From an uncultured Lachnospiraceae bacterium (GTDB lineage: Bacteria; Bacillota; Clostridia; Lachnospirales; Lachnospiraceae), in the NCBI GenBank assembly GCA_947594855.1, contig CANQEL010000006.1, forward strand, positions 57,687-121,686: a DNA stretch of 64,000 nt. Reading direction: 5' to 3'. Every line of letters begins with the position of its first letter. Position 1 is the stretch's first letter. The notes beneath the pieces are model-generated. The model made no database searches. It was not told the DNA's origin and saw nothing but the letters and a program-made list of their open reading frames with translations. A program made the position numbers and the translations under genes. Shown here one piece after another: positions 16,816 to 25,374 of this stretch.

Positions 16816-17806
16816 ATTCCATATACTGCCTGTTAAGCCGCTTTATTTCTTCACGTATCTGCTCAAGCACATTACCCGGACCCGTTATTTTTATTCCTTC
16901 TCCCAAAGAAATAACCCAGGACAAAAACTGCCTGCTTACAGCAACTCTTACGCTGACCGCAAAATGTTCATCATCTACTTTAACAATATTTACATTTTTT
17001 CCAAACCTGTCAATAATTACACCTATAAGAGAGTTCTCACATTCAAGTTTTACAATACATTCCTCACCGCCAAACATTCCAAATGTCTTTTTGGCATATA
17101 CTGCTATATCAAATTTTCTAAACAATTCCCTGCCTTCACGTTCTTTATCCATTATATCAATATGCAGCATCTTATCTACCCGAAAATGCTTAATCTTCTT
17201 TTCAATACCGTCATACGCTATAAGATAATAATTCTCATCATCACAGGATAAAGCCCATGGACTCACCTCATACAATTCACCATTTTTCCGAAGAACCATC
17301 TGTTTATTAATGTCCCATCTGAAATACTTAAAAGTTATTCGTGAATTCTCACCAATTGCCGTATGTATCATATCAACATTATAATAAATGCTTTCGTTTA
17401 CGGTCTTGATTCTTTCGGCTATATATACCTGTCTCTGCAATTTGGATGCTTCGTACCTGCTCGCCAGCCCCTCTATTTTCTTTATAAGCTCATTGGTTTT
17501 CTTTGCCGTTATAAACTTGGCAGACTGTACAGAATCTACAAGAAGTTTTAATTCCGCAAGTTCAAACTGCCTGTTTCCAACATAATAACAATACCCTTTA
17601 TCATGCTTTTCTCCAATAATGTCTACTCCATAAAGACGCAGATTCTCTATATCGTTGTAAATACTCTTACGCTCCGCATCTATTCCATATGATTTAAGCG
17701 CCGCAATAATTTCAGACATTGTTATGCTGTGGGTTTCATCTGTACGCTCCATAAATATTTTCATCAAATACAGTATTTTAAGTTTCTGGTTATTACTTTT
17801 TGCCAT
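16814..17806 (-). CDS. WYL-domain transcriptional regulator
   Basis: Regulator of 330 residues. The N-terminal winged helix (about 5-75) contains SEIIAALKSYGIDAERKSIYNDIENLRLYG, the HTH_11/DeoR-like recognition segment. Residues about 140-230 form the WYL domain with SPWALSCDDENYYLIAYDGIEKKIKHFRVDKM, and a WCX C-terminal extension follows. WYL domains sense nucleotides or nucleic-acid ligands, and such regulators often control defence genes. ATG 17806 follows GGGAGGC and overlaps the end of a small upstream frame. A near-identical 47-bp copy of its 5' end occurs at 21337-21383, at the end of the HD-protein gene. Targets are unknown. Confidence 0.9.
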   Translation of the reverse strand: MAKSNNQKLKILYLMKIFMERTDETHSITMSEIIAALKSYGIDAERKSIYNDIENLRLYGVDIIGEKHDKGYCYYVGNRQFELAELKLLVDSVQSAKFITAKKTNELIKKIEGLASRYEASKLQRQVYIAERIKTVNESIYYNVDMIHTAIGENSRITFKYFRWDINKQMVLRKNGELYEVSPWALSCDDENYYLIAYDGIEKKIKHFRVDKMLHIDIMDKEREGRELFRKFDIAVYAKKTFGMFGGEECIVKLECENSLIGVIIDRFGKNVNIVKVDDEHFAVSVRVAVSRQFLSWVISLGEGIKITGPGNVLEQIREEIKRLNRQYME

Positions 17807-17963
17807 ATATGCCTCCCGAATCTCTCACATCCGCTGTCCCTGCCGCAGTGTCATTAGTATGCCTTATATCACTATCACACCTATAATCTTTTACTATACT
17901 CATTATAACAAATATCAATATAACTATCAAAGCCGATATTATAAATACTTCCTTTTTCTTCAT
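17793..17963 (-). CDS. Small single-span membrane protein overlapping the WYL gene
   Basis: Open frame of 56 codons starting at ATG 17963 with TGGAG upstream. It has a basic start (MKKKE), one strong hydrophobic segment (VFIISALIVILIFVIMSIV) and a polar tail ending GGIYGKK. Its stop (17795-17793) lies inside the first codons of the WYL gene, so the two are translationally coupled. No homologue is recognised. The frame, hydrophobicity and coupling make it credible, but it is short. Confidence 0.5.
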   Translation of the reverse strand: MKKKEVFIISALIVILIFVIMSIVKDYRCDSDIRHTNDTAAGTADVRDSGGIYGKK

Positions 17964-18112
17964 AACTGATACAACTCCATTCTTTTATTTATATACAGTA
18001 ACAAAAAATAAGGACCAAAAAAGGAACATGTCCTGTTTTAATCCTTATTATAATATTGCCCTATGTACTATATAAAGGTCTGAAAATGCGAACTGATGTT
18101 TTACTGTAACCA

Positions 18113-18141
18113 TTGACGCTACAACGGGATTAATGTATAAT
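18113..18141 (+). promoter_or_regulatory. Sigma-A promoter of the Rrf2 regulator gene
   Basis: TTGACG (18113-18118), a 17-base spacer and TATAAT (18136-18141). A partial TGTAAC...TACAAC inverted repeat overlaps the -35 and spacer and resembles the operator in front of the cupin gene, suggesting autoregulation. Confidence 0.75.
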
Positions 18142-18165
18142 AATGAAAGAAATGGGGTGTATGAG

Positions 18166-18600
18166 TTGAAAATAACATCCAGGTTTACAGTAGCAGTCCA
18201 TACCCTGCTTGCTATATATACTTTTCAGGATAAATATAAGGTAACTTCAGATTTTATCGCATCCAGCGTTAATGTTAACCCTGTTGTGATAAGAAGAACC
18301 CTTCAAAACCTGAAAGCGGCAAAACTGGTAGATATCAAAGCAGGTATCGGCGGTGCAACCCTTGCCAAAAATGCTGCTGACATTACTCTTTATGATGTAT
18401 ACTCTGTTGTCGATTGCATCAACGAAAATCTGTTTAATTTTCATGATAATCCAAATCCGGACTGTCCTGTAGGTAAAAACATTCATTCTGTTTTAGATAA
18501 ACATCTTACAGCCGCACAAACAGCTATGGAAAACGAACTAAAAAACGTTACTATTGAAGATTTATCCAATCAGTTGAAAATATACACTAATAATGATTAA
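18166..18600 (+). CDS. Rrf2-family transcriptional regulator (YwnA-like)
   Basis: Regulator of 144 residues. I place the start at TTG 18166, after GGGGTG, which gives the standard family beginning MKITSRFTVAVHTLLAIY; a longer frame adds 11 atypical residues. The winged helix contains TSDFIASSVNVNPVVIRRTLQNLKAAKLV with a wing GIGGATLAK. The Fe-S type Cys triad is absent, with a single CPVG Cys, so it resembles YwnA/CymR-like members rather than IscR. The C-terminal helix is for dimerisation. It very likely controls the cupin gene next to it, whose promoter carries a TAGTTGTAA/TTACAACTA palindrome, and perhaps itself. Confidence 0.88.
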   Translation: MKITSRFTVAVHTLLAIYTFQDKYKVTSDFIASSVNVNPVVIRRTLQNLKAAKLVDIKAGIGGATLAKNAADITLYDVYSVVDCINENLFNFHDNPNPDCPVGKNIHSVLDKHLTAAQTAMENELKNVTIEDLSNQLKIYTNND

Positions 18601-18629
18601 TTCTGGGATTAATAAAAAGAGTTTAAAAA

Positions 18630-18704
18630 TTTTAGTTGTAACTCTTGACATTACAACATGACAGTGATATATTTTAGTTGTAATCATATTAGTTACAACT
18701 AAAA
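18630..18704 (+). promoter_or_regulatory. Promoter and Rrf2-type operator of the cupin gene
   Basis: Promoter TTGACA (18645-18650), 17-base spacer, TATATT (18668-18673). Downstream is an inverted repeat TTTTAGTTGTAA (18672-18683) and TTACAACTAAAA (18693-18704), perfect over 12 bp with a nine-base gap. A further copy tttagttgtaac (about 18631-18642) overlaps the upstream edge. A repressor bound here would block the -10 and start site. Confidence 0.8.
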
Positions 18705-18730
18705 TATATATTATTTGGAGGTATAATATC

Positions 18731-19087
18731 ATGAAAAACTTTAATAAAATAAGTGTAACAGGCACAGAAAGGGTTGAACTTCATGATAAGATTAATCTCA
18801 CGGGTGCCGAGATTAGTGTAAACGTATTACCTGCAGGAACAGGCGTACCATTTGTCCATACACATAAGCAGAATGAAGAAATTTATGTCATTCTCGAAGG
18901 AAAAGGGTATATGACTCTTGATGATGAAAAAATTGAAATTGAGGCAAACGATTACATCCGCGTCTCCCCGTCAGCTAAGAGGCAGATTTCTGCGTCTTCC
19001 GACACCCCAATCAAATATCTGTGTATTCAGGTCAAAGAAAACTCACTTGAAAATTATACTGCAACAGATGGAGTTGTACTGCAGTAA
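18731..19087 (+). CDS. Cupin-domain protein
   Basis: Single-domain cupin of 118 residues. Motif 1 reads PFVHTHKQNEEIYVILEGKG, with the two His and the Glu that bind metal. Motif 2 region (VSPSAKRQISASSDTPIKY) lacks the usual His, which is Arg/Gln here, so metal binding may be incomplete. Homologues sit beside Rrf2/YwnA regulators and are often annotated as cupin domain proteins of unknown substrate, possibly redox or quinone related. TTTGGAGG precedes the start. Expression is likely induced when the neighbouring Rrf2 repressor releases the operator. Confidence 0.88.
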   Translation: MKNFNKISVTGTERVELHDKINLTGAEISVNVLPAGTGVPFVHTHKQNEEIYVILEGKGYMTLDDEKIEIEANDYIRVSPSAKRQISASSDTPIKYLCIQVKENSLENYTATDGVVLQ

Positions 19088-19130
19088 TTCATAAGATGCA
19101 TAATGTTTATTGATACTATGGTACTGAAAT

Positions 19131-19186
19131 AATGGCTGCTTCAATCTTACTGGATTTAAACAGTAGGTTGAGGCAGCCATTGTTTT
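19131..19186 (+). terminator. Terminator behind the cupin gene
   Basis: A long hairpin, aatggctgcttcaatctta paired with taggttgaggcagccatt (some G-U pairs), with an AT loop, is followed by TTTT. Its right arm belongs to a 38-bp repeat found again before bioB. Confidence 0.75.
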
Positions 19187-19208
19187 AAAAACCAAGTTGG
19201 TAATCACT
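19171..19208 (+). repeat. 38-bp direct repeat, left copy flanking the defence-like island
   Basis: aggcagccattgttt plus downstream aagttg..aatcact matches 30701-30738 at 33 of 38 positions. The two copies bracket the 11.5-kb block of defence-type genes. Confidence 0.6.
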
Positions 19209-19253
19209 ATTTTTTATTCTTATCAAGTGCAGGACAGATAACTCCTACTTTCG

Positions 19254-19892
19254 CTACTCCAGACTATTATTGATTTCATTTATCCACTCATTATCACTAC
19301 TTTCAAGCAATTCCATAAATCTTCCAAAATTGCTACTTCCAGTAACTGTATCAATCTTCTCAAATTGACTCACCCGTTGACTCATATCCCTGTAATTTTC
19401 CACAGTAATACATTCCATAACTGCTTTAATCTGATCCGCTCTACCTTTATAATTTTCAACCCCAGTAAATTCTTTTATTAAAGGAGCATTCACCGGTTTT
19501 GCCGGAGATTTCAGGTTTTCATCTGTCCAATGCTTGGATATTATCTGCATAGTACAAGGGTTAGCAAATATCACGACTTCATCTGCAGCATTATCCACAC
19601 CATGAAACTCATTAATCTTGCGTTTAATATCCTCATACTGCTCATGAGGTTTCTTTTCAGTATCACAGAATACAAGCACAAGTTCTTCTGCTCCATTTTG
19701 GTATCGGTCTTGATATCTCGCCGGGATATTTCCATTGCCTCCGGCATTAACTAATGAAATATCATATTGCTCGTTCCACACTTTCAAATCTTTCAAGCGC
19801 TTAAGATATTCATATTCCTCATTACCTTCGCAGATAATGCAGATTCTGTGCTTATCAAAAAATTTAGGGAGCTTATTTGGCATCGGCGGCAT
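19254..19892 (-). CDS. RloB/TOPRIM-like protein, partner of AAA ATPase
   Basis: Protein of 212 residues resembling RloB/AbiLii-type TOPRIM proteins. The N-terminal HRICIICEGNEEYEYLKRL provides the conserved Glu, and LVLVFCDTEKKPHEQY gives the acidic D-x-E motif of a TOPRIM-like nuclease fold. FANPCTMQIISKHW follows, like the nPcfE/W segment of RloB. It overlaps the upstream ATPase gene by 20 bp, so the two form one operon. Such ATPase plus TOPRIM pairs (AbiL, PARIS and relatives) act in anti-phage defence, where the TOPRIM part attacks nucleic acid or tRNA. The start may be ATG 19892 or ATG 19883, which has GGGGG at better spacing. The specific system is uncertain. Confidence 0.7.
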   Translation of the reverse strand: MPPMPNKLPKFFDKHRICIICEGNEEYEYLKRLKDLKVWNEQYDISLVNAGGNGNIPARYQDRYQNGAEELVLVFCDTEKKPHEQYEDIKRKINEFHGVDNAADEVVIFANPCTMQIISKHWTDENLKSPAKPVNAPLIKEFTGVENYKGRADQIKAVMECITVENYRDMSQRVSQFEKIDTVTGSSNFGRFMELLESSDNEWINEINNSLE

Positions 19893-21150
19893 CCCCCTTT
19901 ACATCACCTTTAATACTAAGCAAAGAGTTAATCAATTCTGGATCAGGCAAAGCACCAAGTGCACCTTTCCTATATTTTCCTATAACATCTGTCGTATCTC
20001 TCACTCCCTGCTGTGCAGTAAAATCAGCAAGTGAATATACATATACGCCTTCTTCATCCTTGTGGACAAACCAAATCTGCTCCTTTCGGAACATCCTCTT
20101 GCAATCCATAAGATTTATATCGTGAACTGTAAATATCATCTGAGCACTTGTATTTAATTCATTATTAAACATCGCTACAATTGCCCTGGTAAGCTTAAAA
20201 TGAATACTGCTATCCAATTCATCTACCACAAGAATTCTTCCCTGTTCAAGTGCTTCTATAACATAACTGGCAATAGCCGCAATCTTCTTTGTTCCTGTGG
20301 AATCAAATATCATGCTTGATACATGAACTCCTTTATATGTGGAAACCAGTCTAATTTGATCCATAATATTTTCTGGAATATCAAGTACTTTCTCGTCCGG
20401 TTTTTCATCACGTTCACCAGTTTTTAGTTGTATTTTATCCATGTCCACATATTCAAAGTTATCCATATACAAGTCTGCATTTTTTATGAACTCAACAACT
20501 TTTTGCTGTAACTGAGCCTTATTTTTCATAAGTTCAATCGTATGCTGCATAGGTATGTTATTCATATTAATAATATCAATTTTCTCAGCAAACCCAACAA
20601 GAATCTGCTTCATCTCATTGATATGTTCAAATTTACTTGTATCTATTATATAACATAGCAAATTATTTTTCGATACAACTGGAATCATAGTCTGCACAAC
20701 TTCATCAATACATTCATATATTTCACTAATAGTATCCTTTTTCAACCAACATACTTCTTTTTCATTATTATACTGATCTTTAAATATCTCAGAAAATGAT
20801 TCATATATATATTCTTCCTTTTCTACGTCATACTTAAAGTCATAAGAAAACTTTCTTCCAGATGACATAAATGTTATGCCTAACTCACATACATCACTCT
20901 CAGTAAATATATTAGACATCAAACTATTTTTCTTATTTAAAAGCACATTTTTTATTGCCATAATGCACTTAATCAAACAGGTTTTTCCTGCATTGTTTGG
21001 ACCATATATTCCTACCGTTTTTAGCACATTAAAATTATTCTCTTTATGAACATTGGCTCCAAATTTCTTATTTCGCATATCCGCTTTCATTGAAAATGTA
21101 ATGTCATCCTCAAATGCATAACAGTTTTTTGCCCTTACCTCTATAATCAT
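19873..21150 (-). CDS. AAA15-type ABC-like ATPase of a defence pair
   Basis: ATPase of 425 residues of the AAA_15/AAA_21 (COG1106, OLD/AbiLi-like) class. The N-terminus has EVRAKNCYAFEDDITFSM, then Walker A GIYGPNNAGKTCLIK near residue 48. The middle is helical. Walker B is GRILVVDELDSSIHFKL, followed by a switch His in MIFTVHDINLMD. The C-terminus carries GVRDTTDVIGKYRKGALGALP, a conserved tail phrase in this group. It is expected to sense infection and gate its TOPRIM partner. ATG 21150 has GGAGGTA upstream. Confidence 0.82.
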   Translation of the reverse strand: MIIEVRAKNCYAFEDDITFSMKADMRNKKFGANVHKENNFNVLKTVGIYGPNNAGKTCLIKCIMAIKNVLLNKKNSLMSNIFTESDVCELGITFMSSGRKFSYDFKYDVEKEEYIYESFSEIFKDQYNNEKEVCWLKKDTISEIYECIDEVVQTMIPVVSKNNLLCYIIDTSKFEHINEMKQILVGFAEKIDIINMNNIPMQHTIELMKNKAQLQQKVVEFIKNADLYMDNFEYVDMDKIQLKTGERDEKPDEKVLDIPENIMDQIRLVSTYKGVHVSSMIFDSTGTKKIAAIASYVIEALEQGRILVVDELDSSIHFKLTRAIVAMFNNELNTSAQMIFTVHDINLMDCKRMFRKEQIWFVHKDEEGVYVYSLADFTAQQGVRDTTDVIGKYRKGALGALPDPELINSLLSIKGDVKGDAADAK

Positions 21151-21261
21151 GGTTCATACCTCCGCGTCATTTTCTTCTTTCCTTATCATTATTATACCAC
21201 AAAATATTTTTTATGCAACTTTATTTCATAAAAAATATTAATTTTAGTGTCAAAATCAAAA

Positions 21262-21302
21262 GAAAAAGTTCGCAACGCCCATATTACCAGCTTTGCGAAC
21301 TT
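21262..21302 (-). terminator. Terminator of the HD-protein gene
   Basis: On the minus strand aagttcgcaa pairs with ttgcgaactt (10 bp) and is followed by tttttctttt. It separates the 1319-aa HD gene from the ATPase/TOPRIM operon. Confidence 0.75.
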
Positions 21303-21336
21303 TATAAAATTATCCGAACTCAACTTCAACAACTAT

Positions 21337-21383
21337 ATACAGTATTTTAAGTTTATGGTTATTACTTTTTGCCATATATGCCT
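21337..21383 (-). pseudogene. 47-bp fragment of a WYL regulator 5' end
   Basis: This stretch matches 17768-17814, the first 14 codons and ribosome binding region of the WYL gene, with one mismatch. From ATG 21375 it reads MAKSNNHKLKILYI and then diverges and stops. In the other frame it supplies the last codons of the HD-protein gene (GIYGKK), exactly as the same DNA ends the small membrane protein at 17793. It is probably the stump of a lost WYL gene. Confidence 0.7.
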
Positions 21384-24300
21384 TCAAGCCATTCCCTGTA
21401 TTCATTGTTATTCTCTGCGCAAACCGAAAATCCGCCTTTTTTAAACCATTTTTCTGATTCTGCCATTGTATCAATAGCTTTATATACCCAACTTTTGATT
21501 TCATCATACCCTTTTGTATCAGCTCTTTTGTTTTCTGCAATAATACGGCCTAAAATAAACTGCAGACCTCCCCATGCTAAATATGAAACTGCTTTTTCAT
21601 TTTCATTAAGGAAAAAATAACTGAACAATACCACGGCATAATTGTATATTACAGGCTCATCTATATTTAACACCTTTATCATATACCTGACTGCCTCTAT
21701 TTTTTCTTCTCCATTAAATACAGTCATACCATATAACAAAAGAAGTGACACCATTATCTCATATTGATTATTTGAGCCGTCATCAAAACGGATTCTTTCA
21801 TACGGTCCATCCCATATATGGTTATCTTTCTCTTTTTCTGATTGCTTCTGTATCAAAAAGAAATCCTTACGAACTAAATTTTCAATTACTATATGATTAA
21901 TATAACTGCGTATATAATCATCACATGAATTCTCTATAGAAATCAGCAACCGACAAAAATCATTAAAAAACAAAAGCGACATATTTTCTTTATATTGCTC
22001 CATAACAGCAAATATCCTGTCAATTATCTGCTGCTCACGAGTTTTATCCTCAACATTCCAGTTTTTATTAATAAACGTATCTTTAACAGGATTCATTAAA
22101 GTACTGTCATAGCCGCTTAACTTTCCTCTTTTTTCTATCTCCTGCTCCATCTGCAAAAGTATCTGTTCAATTATAGACAAATCTACTGCTTCAAGCTCAT
22201 CAAGCCTGTCTACTTCTATAAGCTTTTCAAGTTCTTCATAACGCATTTTCATACTTTTTAAAATATCTTCCGAATCAGTACTTATCTTCAGATTAATATC
22301 AGCCAAAAGACACGAAACAAATCCTTTTAATTCCGCAAGACCGGATTGCTTATCAATGTCTTTTCTTTTTGACATGGCAATAACCACACTATAAAAATCA
22401 TAACTTTTTCTTGCGTTGTCATAGAAGCTTTTCATACTTTTAACATATTTCATACACAGCTCCCATGGAGCATAATCAAAAACAGCATATGCCAGTTTGG
22501 AATTAGACATCATATTAGTCTGACACACAAAAACCGTATCGAGTATAGGCTCTATCTTTTCCCAGTCCTCATTGTCCATATCGCTGAACCAGTAACGCAA
22601 AAACTCATACTGGTTCAAATTAAAATATCTGCTTTGTTTCTTATAAAATTCATTATATATAATTAGCCAGTTTATCAGTTTCTTTTTCTGAACTGCAGAA
22701 AATTCCTCTGCAAAAGTTTCCACCACATTAATAGCAAACCGTCCTTGAAGCGGAATACTTTTTTCCGTAATAAACCCAACAATCTTATCAAGTTCTTCAG
22801 GCGCATACTTCATCAGAAGTTTTGCCGCATACCTCCGCTCGTCATCATTAAGACCTTTAGATTCCAAACCTCTGATATAATTAATAAAACATTCTCTTAA
22901 TGCATATTTATCTCCGCAGTATGTACCATGCCGGTCAACATAGGTACCGTTTAAAAAGTCAAACACAGTTTCTGAACGGAGCACGTCAATATACTGCCAC
23001 AAATCCCAATATCTTAAAGCCTCAAGCGTATGAAGCGCAAGAAGCCTGATTAACCTGTAACGCTGCTCCTGTGAATCATATTTCCAGCGCCTACATTCTC
23101 CCAGAAGAGAATCAATAATCAGCTTACGCTGTTCCCAGAAAATTGGCAGCGGCTGTTCCAGTATAATACGGTTATAACGATAATTTCCAACATACTGTTC
23201 TCTTTCAAAAAATTCCCGCGCATCTGCTTTCTGTACGGAATCTCTTATATTTATCTGAACTTCTTCACCATTTCTGATTTTTGAAAAATCCTGTGAATTT
23301 TTATCACTTCTATTATTTCGTTCATATTCGAGCATATCATACTGGTGTTCTATATTCCACCTCACAAGATTTAAATACCCCTGAACAGGTTCCATATAAT
23401 CTCTGTCGTAATTTCCGATGCGGCACAGATTTGGAATATTTAACTCCTGATTTTTCCAATCATCACTCCAAAAATCAATCCATGCTTTTTCCATCGGATT
23501 CACATGATACTGATTACCGTTAGTTTTATCTTCATCATAAACATTTTTAATAATTGCGTTAAGCTTTTTAAGCTGCTCTATATAACCGGCAAATTTCCGG
23601 TTAAGGGTCTGAGGTATATGATTGCACAAATAATCTGCCGCCAAAAGCCAATCATCGCTATCCTGATTATAATACCATAACAGCCCGACAATCGTTTCCA
23701 AAAGAAGCTCTGTAGCAATATCATCTTTTATCCCGTAATAACTGTTCTTTTTTAAATGTTCTATATATTTGCTATACCACTTTTCACCTGTACACGGGCT
23801 AAGCAGCAGTAAAAGCACATCTAAAAGCGGCTGATACTCTCCCTCCATTATAAGTTTGCTGTCATGCTGCCAGATTCTTTCCGGCACAAGCGAATTGTTA
23901 TATTCATATTCAAAATTCGCCATTTCATTTCCGTACTTCTGAAACACAGCAACATATGTAAAAATCCAATACATATCATTCAAAGATACTTTTATATCCC
24001 AACACTTTAAAGCTGTAAAACACAGGTGGCGAAGTTTTCCTATATTGCCATCGAGATATGCTGCGTCTGCTTGTTCCTTAATATATTCTAACTGCTCTTT
24101 AAAATCACCTTTTGTAAGCAATATCCTCTCATCAGAAAAATATATCGTCGGAGGCTCTATAAACATAAGCTCTTCTGTCAAATCCAACGTTTCAAGCCCA
24201 AGCTTATTTAAACGTCTGCGCATCCCGGTGTCTTCCCGGTCTATATTTAAGGCCTCTTTCATAAAAGTTGATAAAATCTGCTCAACTATATGATTTTTGA

Positions 24301-25321
24301 ATTCCGGCAAATTAACCCATATATCTGATAATTCATCTGATATTCCATCCTGAAATTCAGGGATTCCGTCTGCCGGCTCAAATATAACATGCTCTATTTC
24401 GGCATTAATGTTTTTTAAACGATTATTATACAATTTCACCAGACGGTAATGATTTCTGAGTGCGCGGTATATTTTTTCATGACGCTTATCCGATGGAATA
24501 AGTTTACGAAAAGTAATTTTTACGATATGATTTCTAACTCCATCTACATCGACTGTCAGCGCATGGCGTATCCAGTGCGCCATATTTTCCATAGTGCCAT
24601 GCCTGTATTTAATTAACGTAACCGTATCACACCGGTTAGAATCCTCATCTAACAAATCACACACAGCAATAACCGCATTTAGGGCCGCAACCTTATCAAT
24701 ATCAAGCTTTAATTTTCTGATACTGTCTGTATTTGAAATAAACTTTGTGTCCCATTCCCAACACTGGTGGGAAGCCGCCATTCCAATTACCACCAGCATA
24801 TGATCCTTTAATAAAATTCCATTTAAAGAGCCTGTTTCGGTCTGCAGTTTTATATCTTTTTCAATCTCTTCCTTAAGCAGTCTCAAAACCAACCCCTGCA
24901 GTCTGATAACATGTGTACGCCTCACCCAGTTTGCAATGTCAGCAAATCCCTTCATATTTGTTTGCCTGTCTTCGTCAGGCAGGTCCCGTGCATCCTGTGA
25001 AAGCATCCCTATATCATGTATAACAAGGGCCAGCAAAAGATAACCAGCCTCCTGCTCCGTAATCTTATCCAGCCAGCCATCAGCTTCCGCCCATTCCGAA
25101 GCCCTTCGTACAATACTGCAGATATGCGGCAACGCATGATTGGTAAATTCGGGCATATGACAATTATCCGCCAGCCTGTCCACACTTTGAATCAACAACC
25201 TTAAAATATTCGTATACTGTGGAAATGGCGGCTTTGCAAACGCTTTTTTTGCTAATGGGCCCGCCATTATATAATCCATTGCCTGTGATAATTCTATATC
25301 AAAATCCGGTATTTCTTTCAT
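21362..25321 (-). CDS. 1319-aa HD-domain protein, probable defence factor
   Basis: Very large cytoplasmic protein with no signal peptide or TM helix. Residues about 35-330 form an HD-type metal-dependent domain: FTNHALPHICSIV (His), LALVIHDIGMLSQD (the HD pair at about 102-103), TNMKGFADIANWVRRTHVIRLQG, and AASHQCWEWD, with VCDLLDEDSNRCDT as the final Asp motif. The order fits HD phosphohydrolases found in conflict systems (HD-CE-like). The remaining 950 residues are helical and rich in Tyr, Trp, Leu and Glu, suggesting a HEAT/TPR-like scaffold; I recognise no second enzyme. ATG 25321 has AGGAGAT upstream. It sits among defence genes and ends inside a WYL-derived sequence. The exact family is not recognised; target could be a nucleotide or RNA end. 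Confidence 0.7.
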   Translation of the reverse strand: MKEIPDFDIELSQAMDYIMAGPLAKKAFAKPPFPQYTNILRLLIQSVDRLADNCHMPEFTNHALPHICSIVRRASEWAEADGWLDKITEQEAGYLLLALVIHDIGMLSQDARDLPDEDRQTNMKGFADIANWVRRTHVIRLQGLVLRLLKEEIEKDIKLQTETGSLNGILLKDHMLVVIGMAASHQCWEWDTKFISNTDSIRKLKLDIDKVAALNAVIAVCDLLDEDSNRCDTVTLIKYRHGTMENMAHWIRHALTVDVDGVRNHIVKITFRKLIPSDKRHEKIYRALRNHYRLVKLYNNRLKNINAEIEHVIFEPADGIPEFQDGISDELSDIWVNLPEFKNHIVEQILSTFMKEALNIDREDTGMRRRLNKLGLETLDLTEELMFIEPPTIYFSDERILLTKGDFKEQLEYIKEQADAAYLDGNIGKLRHLCFTALKCWDIKVSLNDMYWIFTYVAVFQKYGNEMANFEYEYNNSLVPERIWQHDSKLIMEGEYQPLLDVLLLLLSPCTGEKWYSKYIEHLKKNSYYGIKDDIATELLLETIVGLLWYYNQDSDDWLLAADYLCNHIPQTLNRKFAGYIEQLKKLNAIIKNVYDEDKTNGNQYHVNPMEKAWIDFWSDDWKNQELNIPNLCRIGNYDRDYMEPVQGYLNLVRWNIEHQYDMLEYERNNRSDKNSQDFSKIRNGEEVQINIRDSVQKADAREFFEREQYVGNYRYNRIILEQPLPIFWEQRKLIIDSLLGECRRWKYDSQEQRYRLIRLLALHTLEALRYWDLWQYIDVLRSETVFDFLNGTYVDRHGTYCGDKYALRECFINYIRGLESKGLNDDERRYAAKLLMKYAPEELDKIVGFITEKSIPLQGRFAINVVETFAEEFSAVQKKKLINWLIIYNEFYKKQSRYFNLNQYEFLRYWFSDMDNEDWEKIEPILDTVFVCQTNMMSNSKLAYAVFDYAPWELCMKYVKSMKSFYDNARKSYDFYSVVIAMSKRKDIDKQSGLAELKGFVSCLLADINLKISTDSEDILKSMKMRYEELEKLIEVDRLDELEAVDLSIIEQILLQMEQEIEKRGKLSGYDSTLMNPVKDTFINKNWNVEDKTREQQIIDRIFAVMEQYKENMSLLFFNDFCRLLISIENSCDDYIRSYINHIVIENLVRKDFFLIQKQSEKEKDNHIWDGPYERIRFDDGSNNQYEIMVSLLLLYGMTVFNGEEKIEAVRYMIKVLNIDEPVIYNYAVVLFSYFFLNENEKAVSYLAWGGLQFILGRIIAENKRADTKGYDEIKSWVYKAIDTMAESEKWFKKGGFSVCAENNNEYREWLEGIYGKK

Positions 25322-25374
25322 TTTTATCTCCTACATATATCATTAAAGGTATGTGAAGTGGTAACTATAGCATA

